A DNA stretch of 64,000 bases, taken from Caballeronia telluris. Its GTDB lineage: Bacteria; Pseudomonadota; Gammaproteobacteria; Burkholderiales; Burkholderiaceae. This document shows, in pieces, positions 8,083 to 18,249 of the stretch. A program made the translations under genes and the position numbers. The notes beneath the pieces were generated by a model. The model had not been told where the DNA came from. It searched no databases and saw only the letters and a program-made list of their open reading frames with translations. Positions within the stretch are counted from its first letter, which is position 1. Every line of letters starts with the position of its first letter. The DNA lies in NCBI RefSeq assembly GCF_001544495.1, contig NZ_FCNZ02000004.1, forward strand, positions 1 to 64,000. Direction: 5' to 3'.

Positions 8083-9966
8083 ATGGACCCGCGTCTCCTT
8101 CGTCACTACAACACCGAGCTTGCGCATCTGCGGGAGATGGGCGCGGAGTTCGCGCAGCAGTTCCCGAAGATCGCCGCGCGGCTCGGGATGAGCGGCATCG
8201 ACGTGGCCGATCCGTATGTCGAACGCTTGCTCGAAGGCACCGCGTTTCTCGCCGCGCGAGTCCAGTTGAAGCTCGAAGAAGAGTTTCCGCGCTTCACGCA
8301 GCAGTTGACGCACGTCGTCTTGCCGCAGGCCGCCTGTCCGACGCCCGCGATGCTGATCGCGCGTCTGGCGCCCGATCTCGCGAGTCCCAATCTCGCGGAA
8401 GGCTTCACGGTGCCGCGCCATACAGCGCTTTTCGCGAGCCGCGCGCCGGGGCAGACGACGTCCTGTGAGTTCCGCACCAGCGCGGACCTCAGGCTTTGGC
8501 CGATCGAGCTGACCGAGGCGCGTTATCTGGCGCAAGTGCAGGATTTGCCGCTCGCCGCGATGCCCGCGACCCAGGCGCTCGCGCCTCGCGTCAAGGGCGC
8601 GCTGCGCATCCGCCTTGCGACGCCCGAAGGTCTGTCGTTCGACGCGCTGCGTCTTGATGCGTTGAGCCTTTACTTCGCTGGCGGCGACGAAACCGCGTAC
8701 CGGCTCTTCGAACTGGTCGTGGGCGACACGCTTGCCGTCGTCGTATCGACGCCCGAGCGCCCCAGCCGCGCCCTGGCCGCCCTGCCCGGCGATGCCGTGA
8801 CGCCGGCCGGTTTCACCGATCAAGAAGCGCTTCTGCCCGTCACGCCGAACGCGTTTCAGGGCTATCGCGTGCTGCACGAATATTTCGCGCTGCCCGAACG
8901 CTTTCGCTTTGCGCGTATCGACGGGCTCGCGAACGTCCTGCCGTCGTTCCCGGCGCGCGAAATCGAACTGACGCTGCTCTTTGCGTCGGGCGCGGCGTCG
9001 CTCGAGCGCATCGTCACGAAGGAGCACGTGCTGCTCGACTGCGTGCCTGCGATCAATCTCTTTCCTAAGCAGGCCGACCGCGCGCTGGTGACGGAAGCGA
9101 ACGCGCGCTTCCATGTGATCCCCGACCGCACGCATCCGCTCGACTTCGAAGTGCACTCGGTCACCGCCGTGTCGGGCTATGGCGCGCACGACGATACGGA
9201 GCAGACCTTCTTGCCGTTCTATGCGGATTTTCTCGCGGACCGCCCGGGCGACGCCGCCTACTACACCCTCGAACGCGAGCCGCGCATCGTGCCCGCCGGA
9301 CGGCGCAAGAGCGGCGCGCGCACGGAATACGTCGGCAGCGAGACGTATGTGTCGATCGTCGATCCGAATGCCGCGCCGTATCGCGGGACGCTGCGTCAAC
9401 TGGCGTTCGCCACGCTGTGCACCAATCGCGACCTGCCGCTCATGATGCAGCGAAGCGGTGGGCAGAGCGATTTCTCGCTCGACATCGCCGCGCCCGTGTG
9501 CGCCGTGAAATGCGTGAGCGGCCCGTCGCGTCCGGCGCCGGTGAGCCTCGATGCGGGGCAAGGCTGGCGCCTGATCGACCAGTTGTCGCTGCACTATCTG
9601 TCGCTCGGCAACGGCCCGCGCGAGGCCGCAGCGGCGTTGCGCGCCCTCTTGATGCTGCATGTTCCGCCCGCCGATCAGGCTGGCCGCGCCCAGGTCGGCG
9701 GCGTCGTATCCGTCGAGGCGAAACCGGTCGTGCGCCGCCTGCCGATGCCGGGACCGATCGCGTTCGGGCGCGGCCTCTCGATCCATGTCCTCGTCGACGA
9801 TCTCGCTTTTCAGGGCGGCAGCGCGTGGCTGTTCGGCTGCGTGCTCGACCGCTTCTTCTCGCGTTACGTGTCGATCAATTCGTTCGTGCAGACGGTCCTC
9901 GCGACGAACGCACGCGGCGACATCCTGCGCCTGCCTCCGCGATGCGGCACGAGAGCCCTCTTCTGA
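8083..9966 (+). CDS. tssF: T6SS baseplate subunit TssF
   Basis: TssF (VasA/ImpG) pairs with TssG to form baseplate wedges. The 627-residue product has the diagnostic start MDPRLLRHYNTELAHLREMG, followed by FPKIAARLG and the DPYVERLLEGTAFLAAR block. Its C-terminus includes GRGLSIHVLVDD and FSRYVSINSFVQT. Length matches the family. It begins 15 bases after tssE and its 3' end overlaps tssG by 25 bases, showing operon organisation. Confidence 0.95.
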   Translation: MDPRLLRHYNTELAHLREMGAEFAQQFPKIAARLGMSGIDVADPYVERLLEGTAFLAARVQLKLEEEFPRFTQQLTHVVLPQAACPTPAMLIARLAPDLASPNLAEGFTVPRHTALFASRAPGQTTSCEFRTSADLRLWPIELTEARYLAQVQDLPLAAMPATQALAPRVKGALRIRLATPEGLSFDALRLDALSLYFAGGDETAYRLFELVVGDTLAVVVSTPERPSRALAALPGDAVTPAGFTDQEALLPVTPNAFQGYRVLHEYFALPERFRFARIDGLANVLPSFPAREIELTLLFASGAASLERIVTKEHVLLDCVPAINLFPKQADRALVTEANARFHVIPDRTHPLDFEVHSVTAVSGYGAHDDTEQTFLPFYADFLADRPGDAAYYTLEREPRIVPAGRRKSGARTEYVGSETYVSIVDPNAAPYRGTLRQLAFATLCTNRDLPLMMQRSGGQSDFSLDIAAPVCAVKCVSGPSRPAPVSLDAGQGWRLIDQLSLHYLSLGNGPREAAAALRALLMLHVPPADQAGRAQVGGVVSVEAKPVVRRLPMPGPIAFGRGLSIHVLVDDLAFQGGSAWLFGCVLDRFFSRYVSINSFVQTVLATNARGDILRLPPRCGTRALF

Positions 9967-11039
9967 GCGCGGCCACGGCCGACGAAAGCCGCGAAACGCC
10001 GCCGCGGGAGGAGACACTGCGCGCGTTGCTCGACCTGTTCGACGCCGTCGCCGCCGCGCCGCATCGTCACGATTTCTATCGACTGATGCGGCATATCGAG
10101 GCACTTACGCCGCAGTTGCCGCGACTTGGCTGCGGCGCGCGGCCCGCCGACGAACCGTTGCGTCTCGCGCAGGACGTTTCGCTCGCCTTCGCGCCCGCGC
10201 CGCTCGCGGCGCTGACCCGCAAGGACGCCGACCCGGCACCGCGACTCGAACAGCGCTTTTTCGGCTACCTCGGCCCGAACGGGCCGCTGCCGTTGCATCT
10301 GACCGATTTCGCCCGCGAGCGCGCGCTGCATCATGGCGACCTGACGTTCGCGCGTCTGCTCGATATGCTGCTGCATCGCTTCCTGCTGCTGTTTTATCGC
10401 GCGTGGGCGCAGGGGCGCCCGGTCAACGGACTGGATCGACCCGGGAACGACCGCTTCGCGTTCTATGCGGGCGCGCTGATCGGTCTCGCCGATCCAGCCA
10501 GCCGCCATCGCGATGCCGTGTCGACGCACGCGAAGCTGCATTTCGCCGGCGTCATGAACATGCAGACGCGCCCCGCCGAGATCCTCGAAGCGATGACGTC
10601 CGCGATGCTGCGCGTGCCCGTGCGCGTCGAGCCGTATCGCGGTCACTGGATGACGCTCCAGCGCGACGAACGCACCGCATTGCGCTCGCGCATGGCGGAC
10701 CCGGCCGGTCTCGCGCAACTCGGCCGAGGTGCCGTGCTGGGCCAAGCCGTGTGGGACCGCCAGCATGCGTTTCGTCTGGTGATCGGGCCGCTGACGCTCG
10801 TGCAGTACGAGTCGCTCTTGCCGGGCGGCGCGGCGCTGCCGACGCTCGTCGCGCTGGTTCGCCAGCACCTGAACGGCGAACTGACGTGGGACGCGCAACT
10901 CGTGCTCGTCGCGAGCGAGGTGCCTGCCGCGCAGCCGGGCCGCTATGGGCGTCTGGGTTATTCGGCGTGGCTGGGTCTCGCCGACCGTCAAGCCGATTGC
11001 GCCGATCTCGCCCTCGACGCCGATACGCATCTCGCCTGA
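9942..11039 (+). CDS. tssG: T6SS baseplate subunit TssG
   Basis: TssG (VasB/ImpH) is the second wedge protein. ATG 9942 gives 365 residues, close to the family length. Typical blocks are HRHDFYRLMRHIEAL, FFGYLGPNGPLPLHLTDF, FLLLFYRAWAQGRP, DRFAFYAGALIGL and FRLVIGPLTLVQYESLLPGG. The frame is open further upstream inside tssF, but that extension is only an out-of-frame reading of tssF. A 25-base overlap with tssF suggests translational coupling. Confidence 0.94.
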   Translation: MRHESPLLSAATADESRETPPREETLRALLDLFDAVAAAPHRHDFYRLMRHIEALTPQLPRLGCGARPADEPLRLAQDVSLAFAPAPLAALTRKDADPAPRLEQRFFGYLGPNGPLPLHLTDFARERALHHGDLTFARLLDMLLHRFLLLFYRAWAQGRPVNGLDRPGNDRFAFYAGALIGLADPASRHRDAVSTHAKLHFAGVMNMQTRPAEILEAMTSAMLRVPVRVEPYRGHWMTLQRDERTALRSRMADPAGLAQLGRGAVLGQAVWDRQHAFRLVIGPLTLVQYESLLPGGAALPTLVALVRQHLNGELTWDAQLVLVASEVPAAQPGRYGRLGYSAWLGLADRQADCADLALDADTHLA

Positions 11040-11146
11040 CAGGCATCGAAAGCAAGCGGGTTGAAAAATAGACGCCGCAGCGCCGTCTTATCGGATGAGG
11101 ACGCGCCTTCGGACACCACGCGCCCATGAAAGAAGGGAGTCGGACG

Positions 11147-13831
11147 ATGGCGGAAATCAGTCGCGTGGCGCTGTTCGGCAAGCTCGACAGGCTCGGCTAC
11201 AAGACCGTCGAAAGCGCGACGGTCTATTGCAGGATGCGCGGCAATCCCTATGTCGAGCTCGCGCACTGGCTCATGCAGATTCTCGAAACGCCGCGCTCCG
11301 ACTTGCAGCGCATCGTCGCGCATTACGGCGTGGACGCCGCCGCGCTCGCTCGCGAGATGACCGCGGCGCTCGATCGCCTGCCGCGCGGCGCGACGTCGAT
11401 CTCCGACATCTCCGAGCACGTCACCGATGCGATCGAACGCGGCTGGGTCTACGGCACGCTGATGTTCGGCGCAACGAAGGTGCGCACCGGCCACCTGCTG
11501 GTCGGCATCCTCAAGACGCAGCGCCTGCGCAGCGTGCTCTTCGGCATCTCGCGACAATTCGAGCGCATCAGGCCGGAAGACCTCTCGGACAATTTCGCGC
11601 GCATCGTCGCGGATTCCATCGAGGAAGAGGAAGCCGAACCGCAGACGTTGACGAACACGAACGCGAGCGACGCGCAACCTGCCCCGGCCAGCATGGGCAA
11701 GCAGGAAGCGCTGCGCAAGTACGCCACCGACCTCACCGAGAAAGCGCGCAACGGCAAGCTCGATCCCGTCACCGGCCGCGACGAGGAGATTCGTCAGCTC
11801 GTCGACATCCTGATGCGCAGGCGGCAGAACAATCCGCTGCTCACCGGCGAGGCGGGCGTCGGCAAGACGGCGGTCGTCGAAGGCTTCGCGCAGCGGCTCG
11901 TGCGCGGCGACGTGCCGCCGCCCTTGCGCGAAGTCGCGCTGCTGTCGCTCGATCTCGGGCTCTTGCAGGCGGGCGCGAGCATGAAAGGCGAGTTCGAGCA
12001 ACGCTTGCGTCAGGTCGTCGAGGACGTACAGGCGAGTCCGAAGCCGGTGATCCTCTTCATCGACGAGGTGCATACGCTCGTCGGCGCGGGCGGCGCGGCG
12101 GGCACCGGCGACGCGGCCAATCTGCTCAAGCCGGCGCTCGCGCGCGGCGATCTGCGCACCATCGGCGCGACGACCTGGGCCGAGTACAAGAAGCACATCG
12201 AAAAGGACCCGGCGCTCACGCGGCGCTTCCAGGTCGTGCAGGTCCACGAGCCGGACGAAGCGAAAGCCGTGCGCATGCTGCGCGGCGTGGCGGCGGTGCT
12301 CGAAGGGCATCATCGCGTGCAACTGCTCGACGAGGCCATCGAGGCGGCCGTGCGGCTGTCGCATCGCTACATTCCCGCGCGGCAGTTGCCCGACAAGGCG
12401 GTGTCGTTGCTCGATACCGCGTGCGCGCGCGTGGCCGTCAGCCAGCACGCGACGCCGCCGCAAGTGGACGACTGCCGCCGCCGCATCGAGGCGCTTGAAG
12501 TCGAAGCGCAGATCGTCGCGCGCGAGGCGAATGTCGGCGTCGACGTGGGGACGCGCGCGACGGATGTCGAAGCGTCGCTCGCGCGCGAACGCGCCACGCT
12601 CGGGGAACTCGAAGCGCGCTGGAACGAAGAGAAAGGCGTCGTCGACGAACTGCTGTCGCTGCGCGCGTCGTTGCGCGAACAAGGCGAAGCCGTGGATGCC
12701 AACCCCGTCGATGATGCCTCGCAGCCTTCGCCGGAAACGTCGCGCGGCGCCCTGCTCGCCCGCCTCGCCAAACTGAAGGCGCGTCTCGCCGACCTCCAGG
12801 GCGACGCCCCGCTCATCCTGCCGAGCGTCGATGCGGGTGTGGTCGCCAGCGTGGTCGCGGACTGGACCGGCATTCCGGTCGGCCGCATGCTGAAGAACGA
12901 ACTCGCGGCCGTGCTCAATCTCGCCGATGCGCTCGACAAGCGCGTGATCGGCCAGCGCCACGCGCTCGACATGATCGCGAAGCGCATCCAGACATCACGC
13001 GCGCGGCTCGACAATCCCAACAAGCCGATCGGCGTGTTCCTGCTCGCGGGCACATCCGGCGTCGGCAAGACCGAAACCGCGCTCGCGCTCGCGGAAACGC
13101 TCTATGGCGGCGAGCAGAACGTCATCACCATCAACATGAGCGAGTTCCAGGAAGCGCATACCGTCTCCACGCTCAAGGGCGCGCCGCCCGGTTACGTGGG
13201 CTATGGCGAAGGCGGCATTCTCACCGAAGCCGTGCGCCGCCGCCCTTACAGTGTCGTGCTGCTCGACGAGGTGGAGAAAGCGCATCCGGACGTGCACGAG
13301 ATCTTCTTCCAGGTCTTCGACAAGGGCTGGATGGAAGACGGCGAAGGCCGCTATATCGACTTCAAGAACACGATCATCCTGCTCACCTCGAACGTCGGCT
13401 CGGAGCTCATCATGTCGATGTGCCGCGATCCGGCCAACGCGCCCGCGCCGGAAGACCTCGCGCGCGCGCTGCGCAAGCCCCTGCTCGACGTGTTTCCCGC
13501 CGCGCTGCTCGGGCGGCTCGTCACGGTGCCCTACTATCCGCTCTCCGACGCGATGATGGCCGACATCGTCCGCCTTCAGCTGGAGCGCATCCGGCGCCGG
13601 GTCGCGGACAATCACGGCATCCCGTTCGATTACGACGACGACGCCGTGCGCCTCATCGTTTCGCGCTGCACGGAGGCCGAATCGGGCGGGCGCGTGATCG
13701 ACGCGCTCCTGACCAACACCGTGCTGCCACGCATTTCCACGGAGTATCTGACGCGGCTCACCGAAGGCGGCGCGCTCGCGCGCATACGCCTGTCGGCGAG
13801 CGCGAACGACTTCGTGTATTCGTTCGACTGA
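11147..13831 (+). CDS. clpV: T6SS sheath-disassembly ATPase ClpV (TssH)
   Basis: ClpV is the AAA+ unfoldase that extracts TssB/TssC from contracted sheaths. ATG 11147 follows AAGGGAG by 8 bases; an upstream in-frame ATG at 11126 lacks such a site. The 894-residue protein has the Clp N-domain, then a first ATPase module with GEAGVGKT near residue 234 and [11 protein letters not shown] coiled-coil middle region follows at about 445-515. The second module has [11 protein letters not shown] near 634 and [12 protein letters not shown]. Both Walker pairs look intact, so it should be active. Confidence 0.95.
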   Translation: MAEISRVALFGKLDRLGYKTVESATVYCRMRGNPYVELAHWLMQILETPRSDLQRIVAHYGVDAAALAREMTAALDRLPRGATSISDISEHVTDAIERGWVYGTLMFGATKVRTGHLLVGILKTQRLRSVLFGISRQFERIRPEDLSDNFARIVADSIEEEEAEPQTLTNTNASDAQPAPASMGKQEALRKYATDLTEKARNGKLDPVTGRDEEIRQLVDILMRRRQNNPLLTGEAGVGKTAVVEGFAQRLVRGDVPPPLREVALLSLDLGLLQAGASMKGEFEQRLRQVVEDVQASPKPVILFIDEVHTLVGAGGAAGTGDAANLLKPALARGDLRTIGATTWAEYKKHIEKDPALTRRFQVVQVHEPDEAKAVRMLRGVAAVLEGHHRVQLLDEAIEAAVRLSHRYIPARQLPDKAVSLLDTACARVAVSQHATPPQVDDCRRRIEALEVEAQIVAREANVGVDVGTRATDVEASLARERATLGELEARWNEEKGVVDELLSLRASLREQGEAVDANPVDDASQPSPETSRGALLARLAKLKARLADLQGDAPLILPSVDAGVVASVVADWTGIPVGRMLKNELAAVLNLADALDKRVIGQRHALDMIAKRIQTSRARLDNPNKPIGVFLLAGTSGVGKTETALALAETLYGGEQNVITINMSEFQEAHTVSTLKGAPPGYVGYGEGGILTEAVRRRPYSVVLLDEVEKAHPDVHEIFFQVFDKGWMEDGEGRYIDFKNTIILLTSNVGSELIMSMCRDPANAPAPEDLARALRKPLLDVFPAALLGRLVTVPYYPLSDAMMADIVRLQLERIRRRVADNHGIPFDYDDDAVRLIVSRCTEAESGGRVIDALLTNTVLPRISTEYLTRLTEGGALARIRLSASANDFVYSFD

Positions 13832-13856
13832 GGGACGCCCAGCGGAGCCGACGGCG

Positions 13857-15257
13857 ATGCTCACACTCACGGTGACACGTCACAATGGAGAGCCGCAGCG
13901 TCAGCCGCTGTCGGCGACTTTCGACGCCGAAGGCGGCACGATCGGGCGCGCGGTGACGAACCGGCTCGTGCTCGACGACGCCGAGCGCACCGTTTCGCGC
14001 CTGCACGTGCAGATCGTGTGGCGCGAGGGGCGCTTCCGGCTGATCGACCGGGGCAGCAATCCGGCGCTCGTCAACGGCGCGCCGCTCGACCCCGGCCAGG
14101 AAGTGCCGCTCGCGCACGGAGACGAGGTGCAGATCGGCGGTTATCAGCTCCGCGCGGAGGTTTCGAGCGAGGAAGAAACCGTCTGGGAGAATCCGGCTTC
14201 GAACGACACGCCGAACGACGATCCCTTCGCAGGCCTGTTCGACGCCGCGCCCGACGCGCCGCGTGCACCGGCGTCGCGAGACACCGCAAGCGACTTCGAC
14301 GATCTGCTCGCCCCGCCGTCGGCCCGCGTGGCGCCAAAACCCGTGGCGCCCGCCGAGGACTTCGACTTCGGCCTCGACGATCCGGCATCGAAACGCTCGA
14401 TCGACGAACTGTTCGACCTGACGCCGGGCGCCTCGCCGCTCATCGAGCCGCTTATCGCTCCCGTTACTCAGCCCAACACCGCGCACGACGCCGACCCCTT
14501 CGCGAGCCTGACCGGTGGCGCGCGTCCGGTTCAGTCGCCCGCCACGCGATCCGATGCGGGTTCGGAACTGCACAGCGCGTTCACGCCGCCGAAGCCGCGC
14601 GCAGCGCCGGCGCCCGTCACACCCGCGCCGCGCGCACCGGCCGCACTGCCCGCGAACGACCGCGCGCTCCTCGACGCGTTCCTGCGCGGCCTGTCCGCGC
14701 CCGGCGTGCGACTCGACGCGCTGACGCCCGAACTCATGCAGCTCGTCGGCGAACTGCTGCGCGAAACGACGCGCGGCACGCTCGAACTGCTCACCGCCCG
14801 CGCCGCGCTCAAGCACGAGATGCGCACGGGCGCGACGATGATCGCCGCCGCCGACAACAATCCGCTCAAGTTTTCTCCGAACGTCGAAGCCGCGCTCGCG
14901 CATCTGCTCAATCCGCCGATGCGCGGCTTCATGCCGCCCGCCGCCGCGCTCGACGATGCCTACGCCGATCTGCGCGCGCATCAGGTCGGCGTCGTCGCGG
15001 GCATGCGCGCGGCGCTCGACGGCGTATTCGAGCGCTTCGAGCCGGAGCGCATCGAGGCGCGGCTGTCCGGGCGCTCGATGCTCGACGGCCTCTTGCCCGG
15101 ACTGAACCGGCGCGCACGCTGCTGGGATCTCTTCATGGAGACGTACGGCCAGCTTTCGCGCGAGGCCGCCGAGGACTTTCACACGCTGTTCGGCAAGGCT
15201 TTCGTCGCCGCCTACGAGGCGCAGATCGAGGAACTGAAACGCAGCGGCCGACATTGA
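13857..15257 (+). CDS. tagH: T6SS FHA-domain protein TagH
   Basis: The 466-residue protein has an N-terminal FHA phosphothreonine-binding domain (about residues 20-95: GTIGRAVTNRLVL, ERTVSRLHVQI, NPALVNG). A long Pro/Ala/Asp-rich linker follows, then a conserved C-terminal TagH domain (FLRGLSAPGV, LRETTRGTLELLTARA, NPLKFSPNVEAAL, FGKAFVAAYEAQI). In the threonine-phosphorylation pathway, the membrane kinase PpkA phosphorylates the FHA protein to trigger firing. Here the kinase lies about 29 kb away in another operon of the same locus. Start ATG 13857 is 25 bases after clpV. Confidence 0.92.
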   Translation: MLTLTVTRHNGEPQRQPLSATFDAEGGTIGRAVTNRLVLDDAERTVSRLHVQIVWREGRFRLIDRGSNPALVNGAPLDPGQEVPLAHGDEVQIGGYQLRAEVSSEEETVWENPASNDTPNDDPFAGLFDAAPDAPRAPASRDTASDFDDLLAPPSARVAPKPVAPAEDFDFGLDDPASKRSIDELFDLTPGASPLIEPLIAPVTQPNTAHDADPFASLTGGARPVQSPATRSDAGSELHSAFTPPKPRAAPAPVTPAPRAPAALPANDRALLDAFLRGLSAPGVRLDALTPELMQLVGELLRETTRGTLELLTARAALKHEMRTGATMIAAADNNPLKFSPNVEAALAHLLNPPMRGFMPPAAALDDAYADLRAHQVGVVAGMRAALDGVFERFEPERIEARLSGRSMLDGLLPGLNRRARCWDLFMETYGQLSREAAEDFHTLFGKAFVAAYEAQIEELKRSGRH

Positions 15258-15280
15258 CGCGCGGGTTCGAGAGAGACGAC

Positions 15281-16066
15281 ATGCAACTGCAAACCGCAAA
15301 CGTGAGTGACAGAGGCGGCCGCGCGCGCAACGAGGACGCCTACGCGCAATGGCGGCACGCGGCGCTGTTTGCGAGCGTCGTCGCGGATGGCGCGGGCGGA
15401 CACGGCGGCGGCGATGCGGCGTCGCGCATCGTCGTCGACACCGTGCTGGAAGAACTGACGCGCGTCGCGGCGGCAGGCGTTGCGCTTACCGGCACAGCGC
15501 TCTTGCGCGTGCTCTTGCGCGCGAACGATGCCATCGTAGATGTGCAGGAACACGAGCGCGATCTCGCGCAGATGCGTTCGACGGCCGCTGTGCTCGGCAT
15601 CGACGAGGCGACGGGGCTCGCCGCGTGGGCGCATTGCGGCGATACGCGTCTCTATTGCTTCCGGCGCGGCGCGACGGTCGTGCAGACGCAGGATCACAGT
15701 CTCGTGCAGAGCATGATCGACGCGAACCTGCTCGACACGCGCGACGCGCGCAGCCATCCCCGGCGCAACGTGCTCTTCTCGGCGCTCGGCACCGCCGACG
15801 AGCTGTCGATCGCGGCGTCGGACGAGCCGTTCCCGATCGCCGACGGCGACGCCTTCCTGCTTTGCACCGACGGCTTCTGGGAATATCTCGACGAGTCCGT
15901 GATGATCGACGCCATCGGGCAGGCGCAAACGCCCGTGGCGTGGCTCGATCTGATGGTGGCGCATCTGCGCGAGGCCGCGCGGCCCGGTCACGACAACTTC
16001 ACGGCGAGCGCCGTGTGGATCGGCGATGCATCGCAGACGACGGTGCTGAAGATGCCCGCGACCTGA
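15281..16066 (+). CDS. pppA: T6SS PP2C-type Ser/Thr phosphatase PppA
   Basis: This 261-residue PP2C phosphatase would reverse phosphorylation of the FHA protein. Metal-binding motifs are visible: GGRARNEDAY near the N-terminus, VVADGAGGHGGGDAA, HCGDTRLYCFR, LLCTDGFWEYL and PGHDNFTASAV. All Asp positions expected to coordinate the metal pair appear present. It starts 24 bases after tagH, an arrangement that fits antagonistic pairing with PpkA, and it ends convergently against tssC. Confidence 0.93.
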   Translation: MQLQTANVSDRGGRARNEDAYAQWRHAALFASVVADGAGGHGGGDAASRIVVDTVLEELTRVAAAGVALTGTALLRVLLRANDAIVDVQEHERDLAQMRSTAAVLGIDEATGLAAWAHCGDTRLYCFRRGATVVQTQDHSLVQSMIDANLLDTRDARSHPRRNVLFSALGTADELSIAASDEPFPIADGDAFLLCTDGFWEYLDESVMIDAIGQAQTPVAWLDLMVAHLREAARPGHDNFTASAVWIGDASQTTVLKMPAT

Positions 16067-16079
16067 ACCGGTCGCGGGC
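16054..16079. terminator. Perfect hairpin between convergent pppA and tssC
   Basis: The 10-base arm GCCCGCGACC at 16054-16063 pairs perfectly with GGTCGCGGGC at 16070-16079 across a 6-base loop. The pppA stop codon lies in the loop. No clear T-run follows on either side, so intrinsic termination is uncertain. The position between two converging operons makes a bidirectional transcription barrier or 3'-end stabiliser likely. Confidence 0.6.
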
Positions 16080-16096
16080 TCGTGCGTCAGCGGCGC

Positions 16097-17602
16097 TCAG
16101 GCCGCCTGCTTGGCCGACGGCAGCCGCGAGACCAGCCGCAACGACACGGTCAGCCCTTCGAGCTGGTAGTGCGGACGCAGATAGAACGTCGACGTGTAGT
16201 AGCCCGGCGCGCCCGCCACTTCCTGCACCTTCACTTCGGCGGCCGCGAGCGGCTTTTGCGACTTCGTGTGCTCGGACGAATTGGCGGGATCGCCGTCCAC
16301 GTATTGCGTGATCCACTTGTTGAGCCACGTCTCCATGTCCGAGCGCTCCTTGAACGTGCCGATCTTGTCGCGCACGATGCACTTCAGGTAATGCGCGAAG
16401 CGGTTGCATGCGAACAGATACGGCAGGCGCGCGGCGAGCGCCGCATTGGCGGTGGCATCCGGATCTTCGTACTCGAAGGGCTTTTGCAACGACTGCGCGC
16501 CGATGAACGCCGCGAAATCCGAGTTCTTGCGATGAATGAGCGGCATGAAACCGTTCTTCGCCAGTTCCGCCTCGCGCCGGTCCGAGATGGCGATCTCGGT
16601 CGGGCACTTCATGTCGATGCCGCCGTCGTCGGTCGGAAAACTGTGCACGGGCAGGCCTTCGACCGCGCCGCCCGACTCCACGCCGCGGATGCGCGAACAC
16701 CAGTTGTAGAGCTTGAACGAACGGTTGATGTTCACCGCCATCGCATACGCGGAATTGGCCCACGTGTACTTGGTGTGATCGGCGGAACCGGTGTCTTCCT
16801 CGAAGTCGAATTCGTCGACGGGCTCGGTGCGTGCGCCATAAGGCACGCGCGCGAGAAAACGCGGCATCGCGAGTCCGATATAGCGCGCATCTTCCGACGT
16901 GCGCAGCGAGCGCCAGCTTGCATACTCCGGCGTGCCGAAGATCTTCGTGAGATCGCGCGGATTGGCGAGTTCCTGCCACGAGTCCATCTGCAGGAGGCTC
17001 GGGTCGGCCGCAGCGATGAACGGCGCGTGCGCGGACGCCGCGATCTTCGATATTTCGCCGAGCAGTTCGACATCGGGCGGCGTCTGATTGAAATAGAAGT
17101 CGCCGATGAGCGTGCCGAACGGCTCGCCGCCGAGCTGGCCGTATTCGTGTTCGTAGATCTGCTTGAAGAGCGGACTCTGATCCCATGCGACGCCCTTGAA
17201 GCGCTTTAGCGTCTTGCCGAGATCCTTCTTCGAGATGTTCATCACGCGAATCTTCAGCATCTCATCGGTTTCGGTATTGTTGATGAGATAGTGCAGCCCG
17301 CGCCACGAGCCCTCCAGCTTCTGGAAATCCGGGTGATGCATGACCTCGTTCACTTGCTCGGTCAGCTTCGCGTCGATCTCGGCGATCATCGCCTGAATCG
17401 AGCGGATCGCATCGCCGGAGATGATCTTGGTCTGCGAGAGCGCCTGTTGCGCGAGCGTTTGCACCGCCGTCTGCACGGCGGTTTTGGCCTCGTCGCTCTT
17501 CGGCCGGAACTCCTTGTTCAGGAGCGCGGCGAGATCGTTGCCTTCGAGCGTCGCGCCCTGCAGTTCGGGCTTCGATTCGGACGATTGAGGGATGTCGGAC
17601 AT
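16097..17602 (-). CDS. tssC: T6SS large sheath subunit TssC
   Basis: TssC (VipB) forms the contractile sheath with TssB. The 501-residue product is the family length. It has WRGLHYLINNTETD, KRFKGVAWDQSPLFK, GTLIGDFYF, FLARVPYGART, FPTDDGGIDMKCPTEI and a C-terminal LEGLTVSLRLVSRLP. It is the last gene of the long minus-strand run, 57 bases after tssB. Confidence 0.96.
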   Translation of the reverse strand: MSDIPQSSESKPELQGATLEGNDLAALLNKEFRPKSDEAKTAVQTAVQTLAQQALSQTKIISGDAIRSIQAMIAEIDAKLTEQVNEVMHHPDFQKLEGSWRGLHYLINNTETDEMLKIRVMNISKKDLGKTLKRFKGVAWDQSPLFKQIYEHEYGQLGGEPFGTLIGDFYFNQTPPDVELLGEISKIAASAHAPFIAAADPSLLQMDSWQELANPRDLTKIFGTPEYASWRSLRTSEDARYIGLAMPRFLARVPYGARTEPVDEFDFEEDTGSADHTKYTWANSAYAMAVNINRSFKLYNWCSRIRGVESGGAVEGLPVHSFPTDDGGIDMKCPTEIAISDRREAELAKNGFMPLIHRKNSDFAAFIGAQSLQKPFEYEDPDATANAALAARLPYLFACNRFAHYLKCIVRDKIGTFKERSDMETWLNKWITQYVDGDPANSSEHTKSQKPLAAAEVKVQEVAGAPGYYTSTFYLRPHYQLEGLTVSLRLVSRLPSAKQAA

Positions 17603-17659
17603 GGTCGTTTCCTTTCAGGCGATGTCACGCGCGCGGGCTGTCCCGGCGTGTCGCGGCGT

Positions 17660-18181
17660 TCACTGAGCGGCCGGCGCGGCGCTGTCGGACGGCGGATGCG
17701 TGACCGTGGCGAGCGTCTTGAGCAGCGCGGGATCGTCGAGCACCCGGGCGATCAGTTCTTCCGCGCCGGTCTTGCCGTCCATGAAGATGACGAGATTGGC
17801 GAGCTGCGTACGTGCTTCGAGCAGCTTCGAAAGCGCATCGACCTTGCGCGCGACGGCGGCCGGCGAGAAGTCGTCCATGTTCTCGAACGTGATGTCGACG
17901 GCGAGATTGCCCTCGCCCGTCAGCTTGTTCTGAACCTGGAACGCGACGCGCGGATGCATCGCCTTCATGCGGCTGTCGAAGTTGTCGATGTCGACTTCCT
18001 GGAACTTGCGCTGGTCGACGGGCGGCAGCGCCTCGGCGGGCTTGCCGGAGAGATCGGCGAGCACGCCCATCACGAACGGAAGCTGGACCTTCTTCTCGCT
18101 GCCGTACGTTTCGACGTCGTATTCGATCTGCACGCGCGGCGCGCGGTTGCGGCCGATGAATTTCTGACTGCTGGTTGCCAT
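17660..18181 (-). CDS. tssB: T6SS small sheath subunit TssB
   Basis: TssB (VipA) is the small sheath protein and ClpV recognition partner. The 173-residue product contains IGRNRAPRVQIEYDVET, KKVQLPFVMGVLADLSG, FQEVDIDNFDSRMKAMHPR and DFSPAAVARKVDAL, all highly conserved. ATG 18181 follows AAGGAGG closely. The frame is open further upstream but without family similarity. Confidence 0.96.
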   Translation of the reverse strand: MATSSQKFIGRNRAPRVQIEYDVETYGSEKKVQLPFVMGVLADLSGKPAEALPPVDQRKFQEVDIDNFDSRMKAMHPRVAFQVQNKLTGEGNLAVDITFENMDDFSPAAVARKVDALSKLLEARTQLANLVIFMDGKTGAEELIARVLDDPALLKTLATVTHPPSDSAAPAAQ

Positions 18182-18249
18182 GACGCCTCCTTCGCGTGAG
18201 CGCGGGCTACGCTCTGAAGACGATTGACGCGTGCGGGAATTGAAAAGCC

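Noticed and set aside
7426-10104. 892-codon open frame antisense to tssE/tssF
   Set aside because: Composition artefact of GC-rich DNA; the sense strand has unmistakable TssE and TssF motifs.
9417-11039. 540-codon version of tssG
   Set aside because: The first 175 codons are an out-of-frame reading of tssF; family similarity starts at ATG 9942.
10988-12961. 657-codon open frame antisense to clpV
   Set aside because: Arg/Ala/Glu-rich shadow of clpV; no domain.
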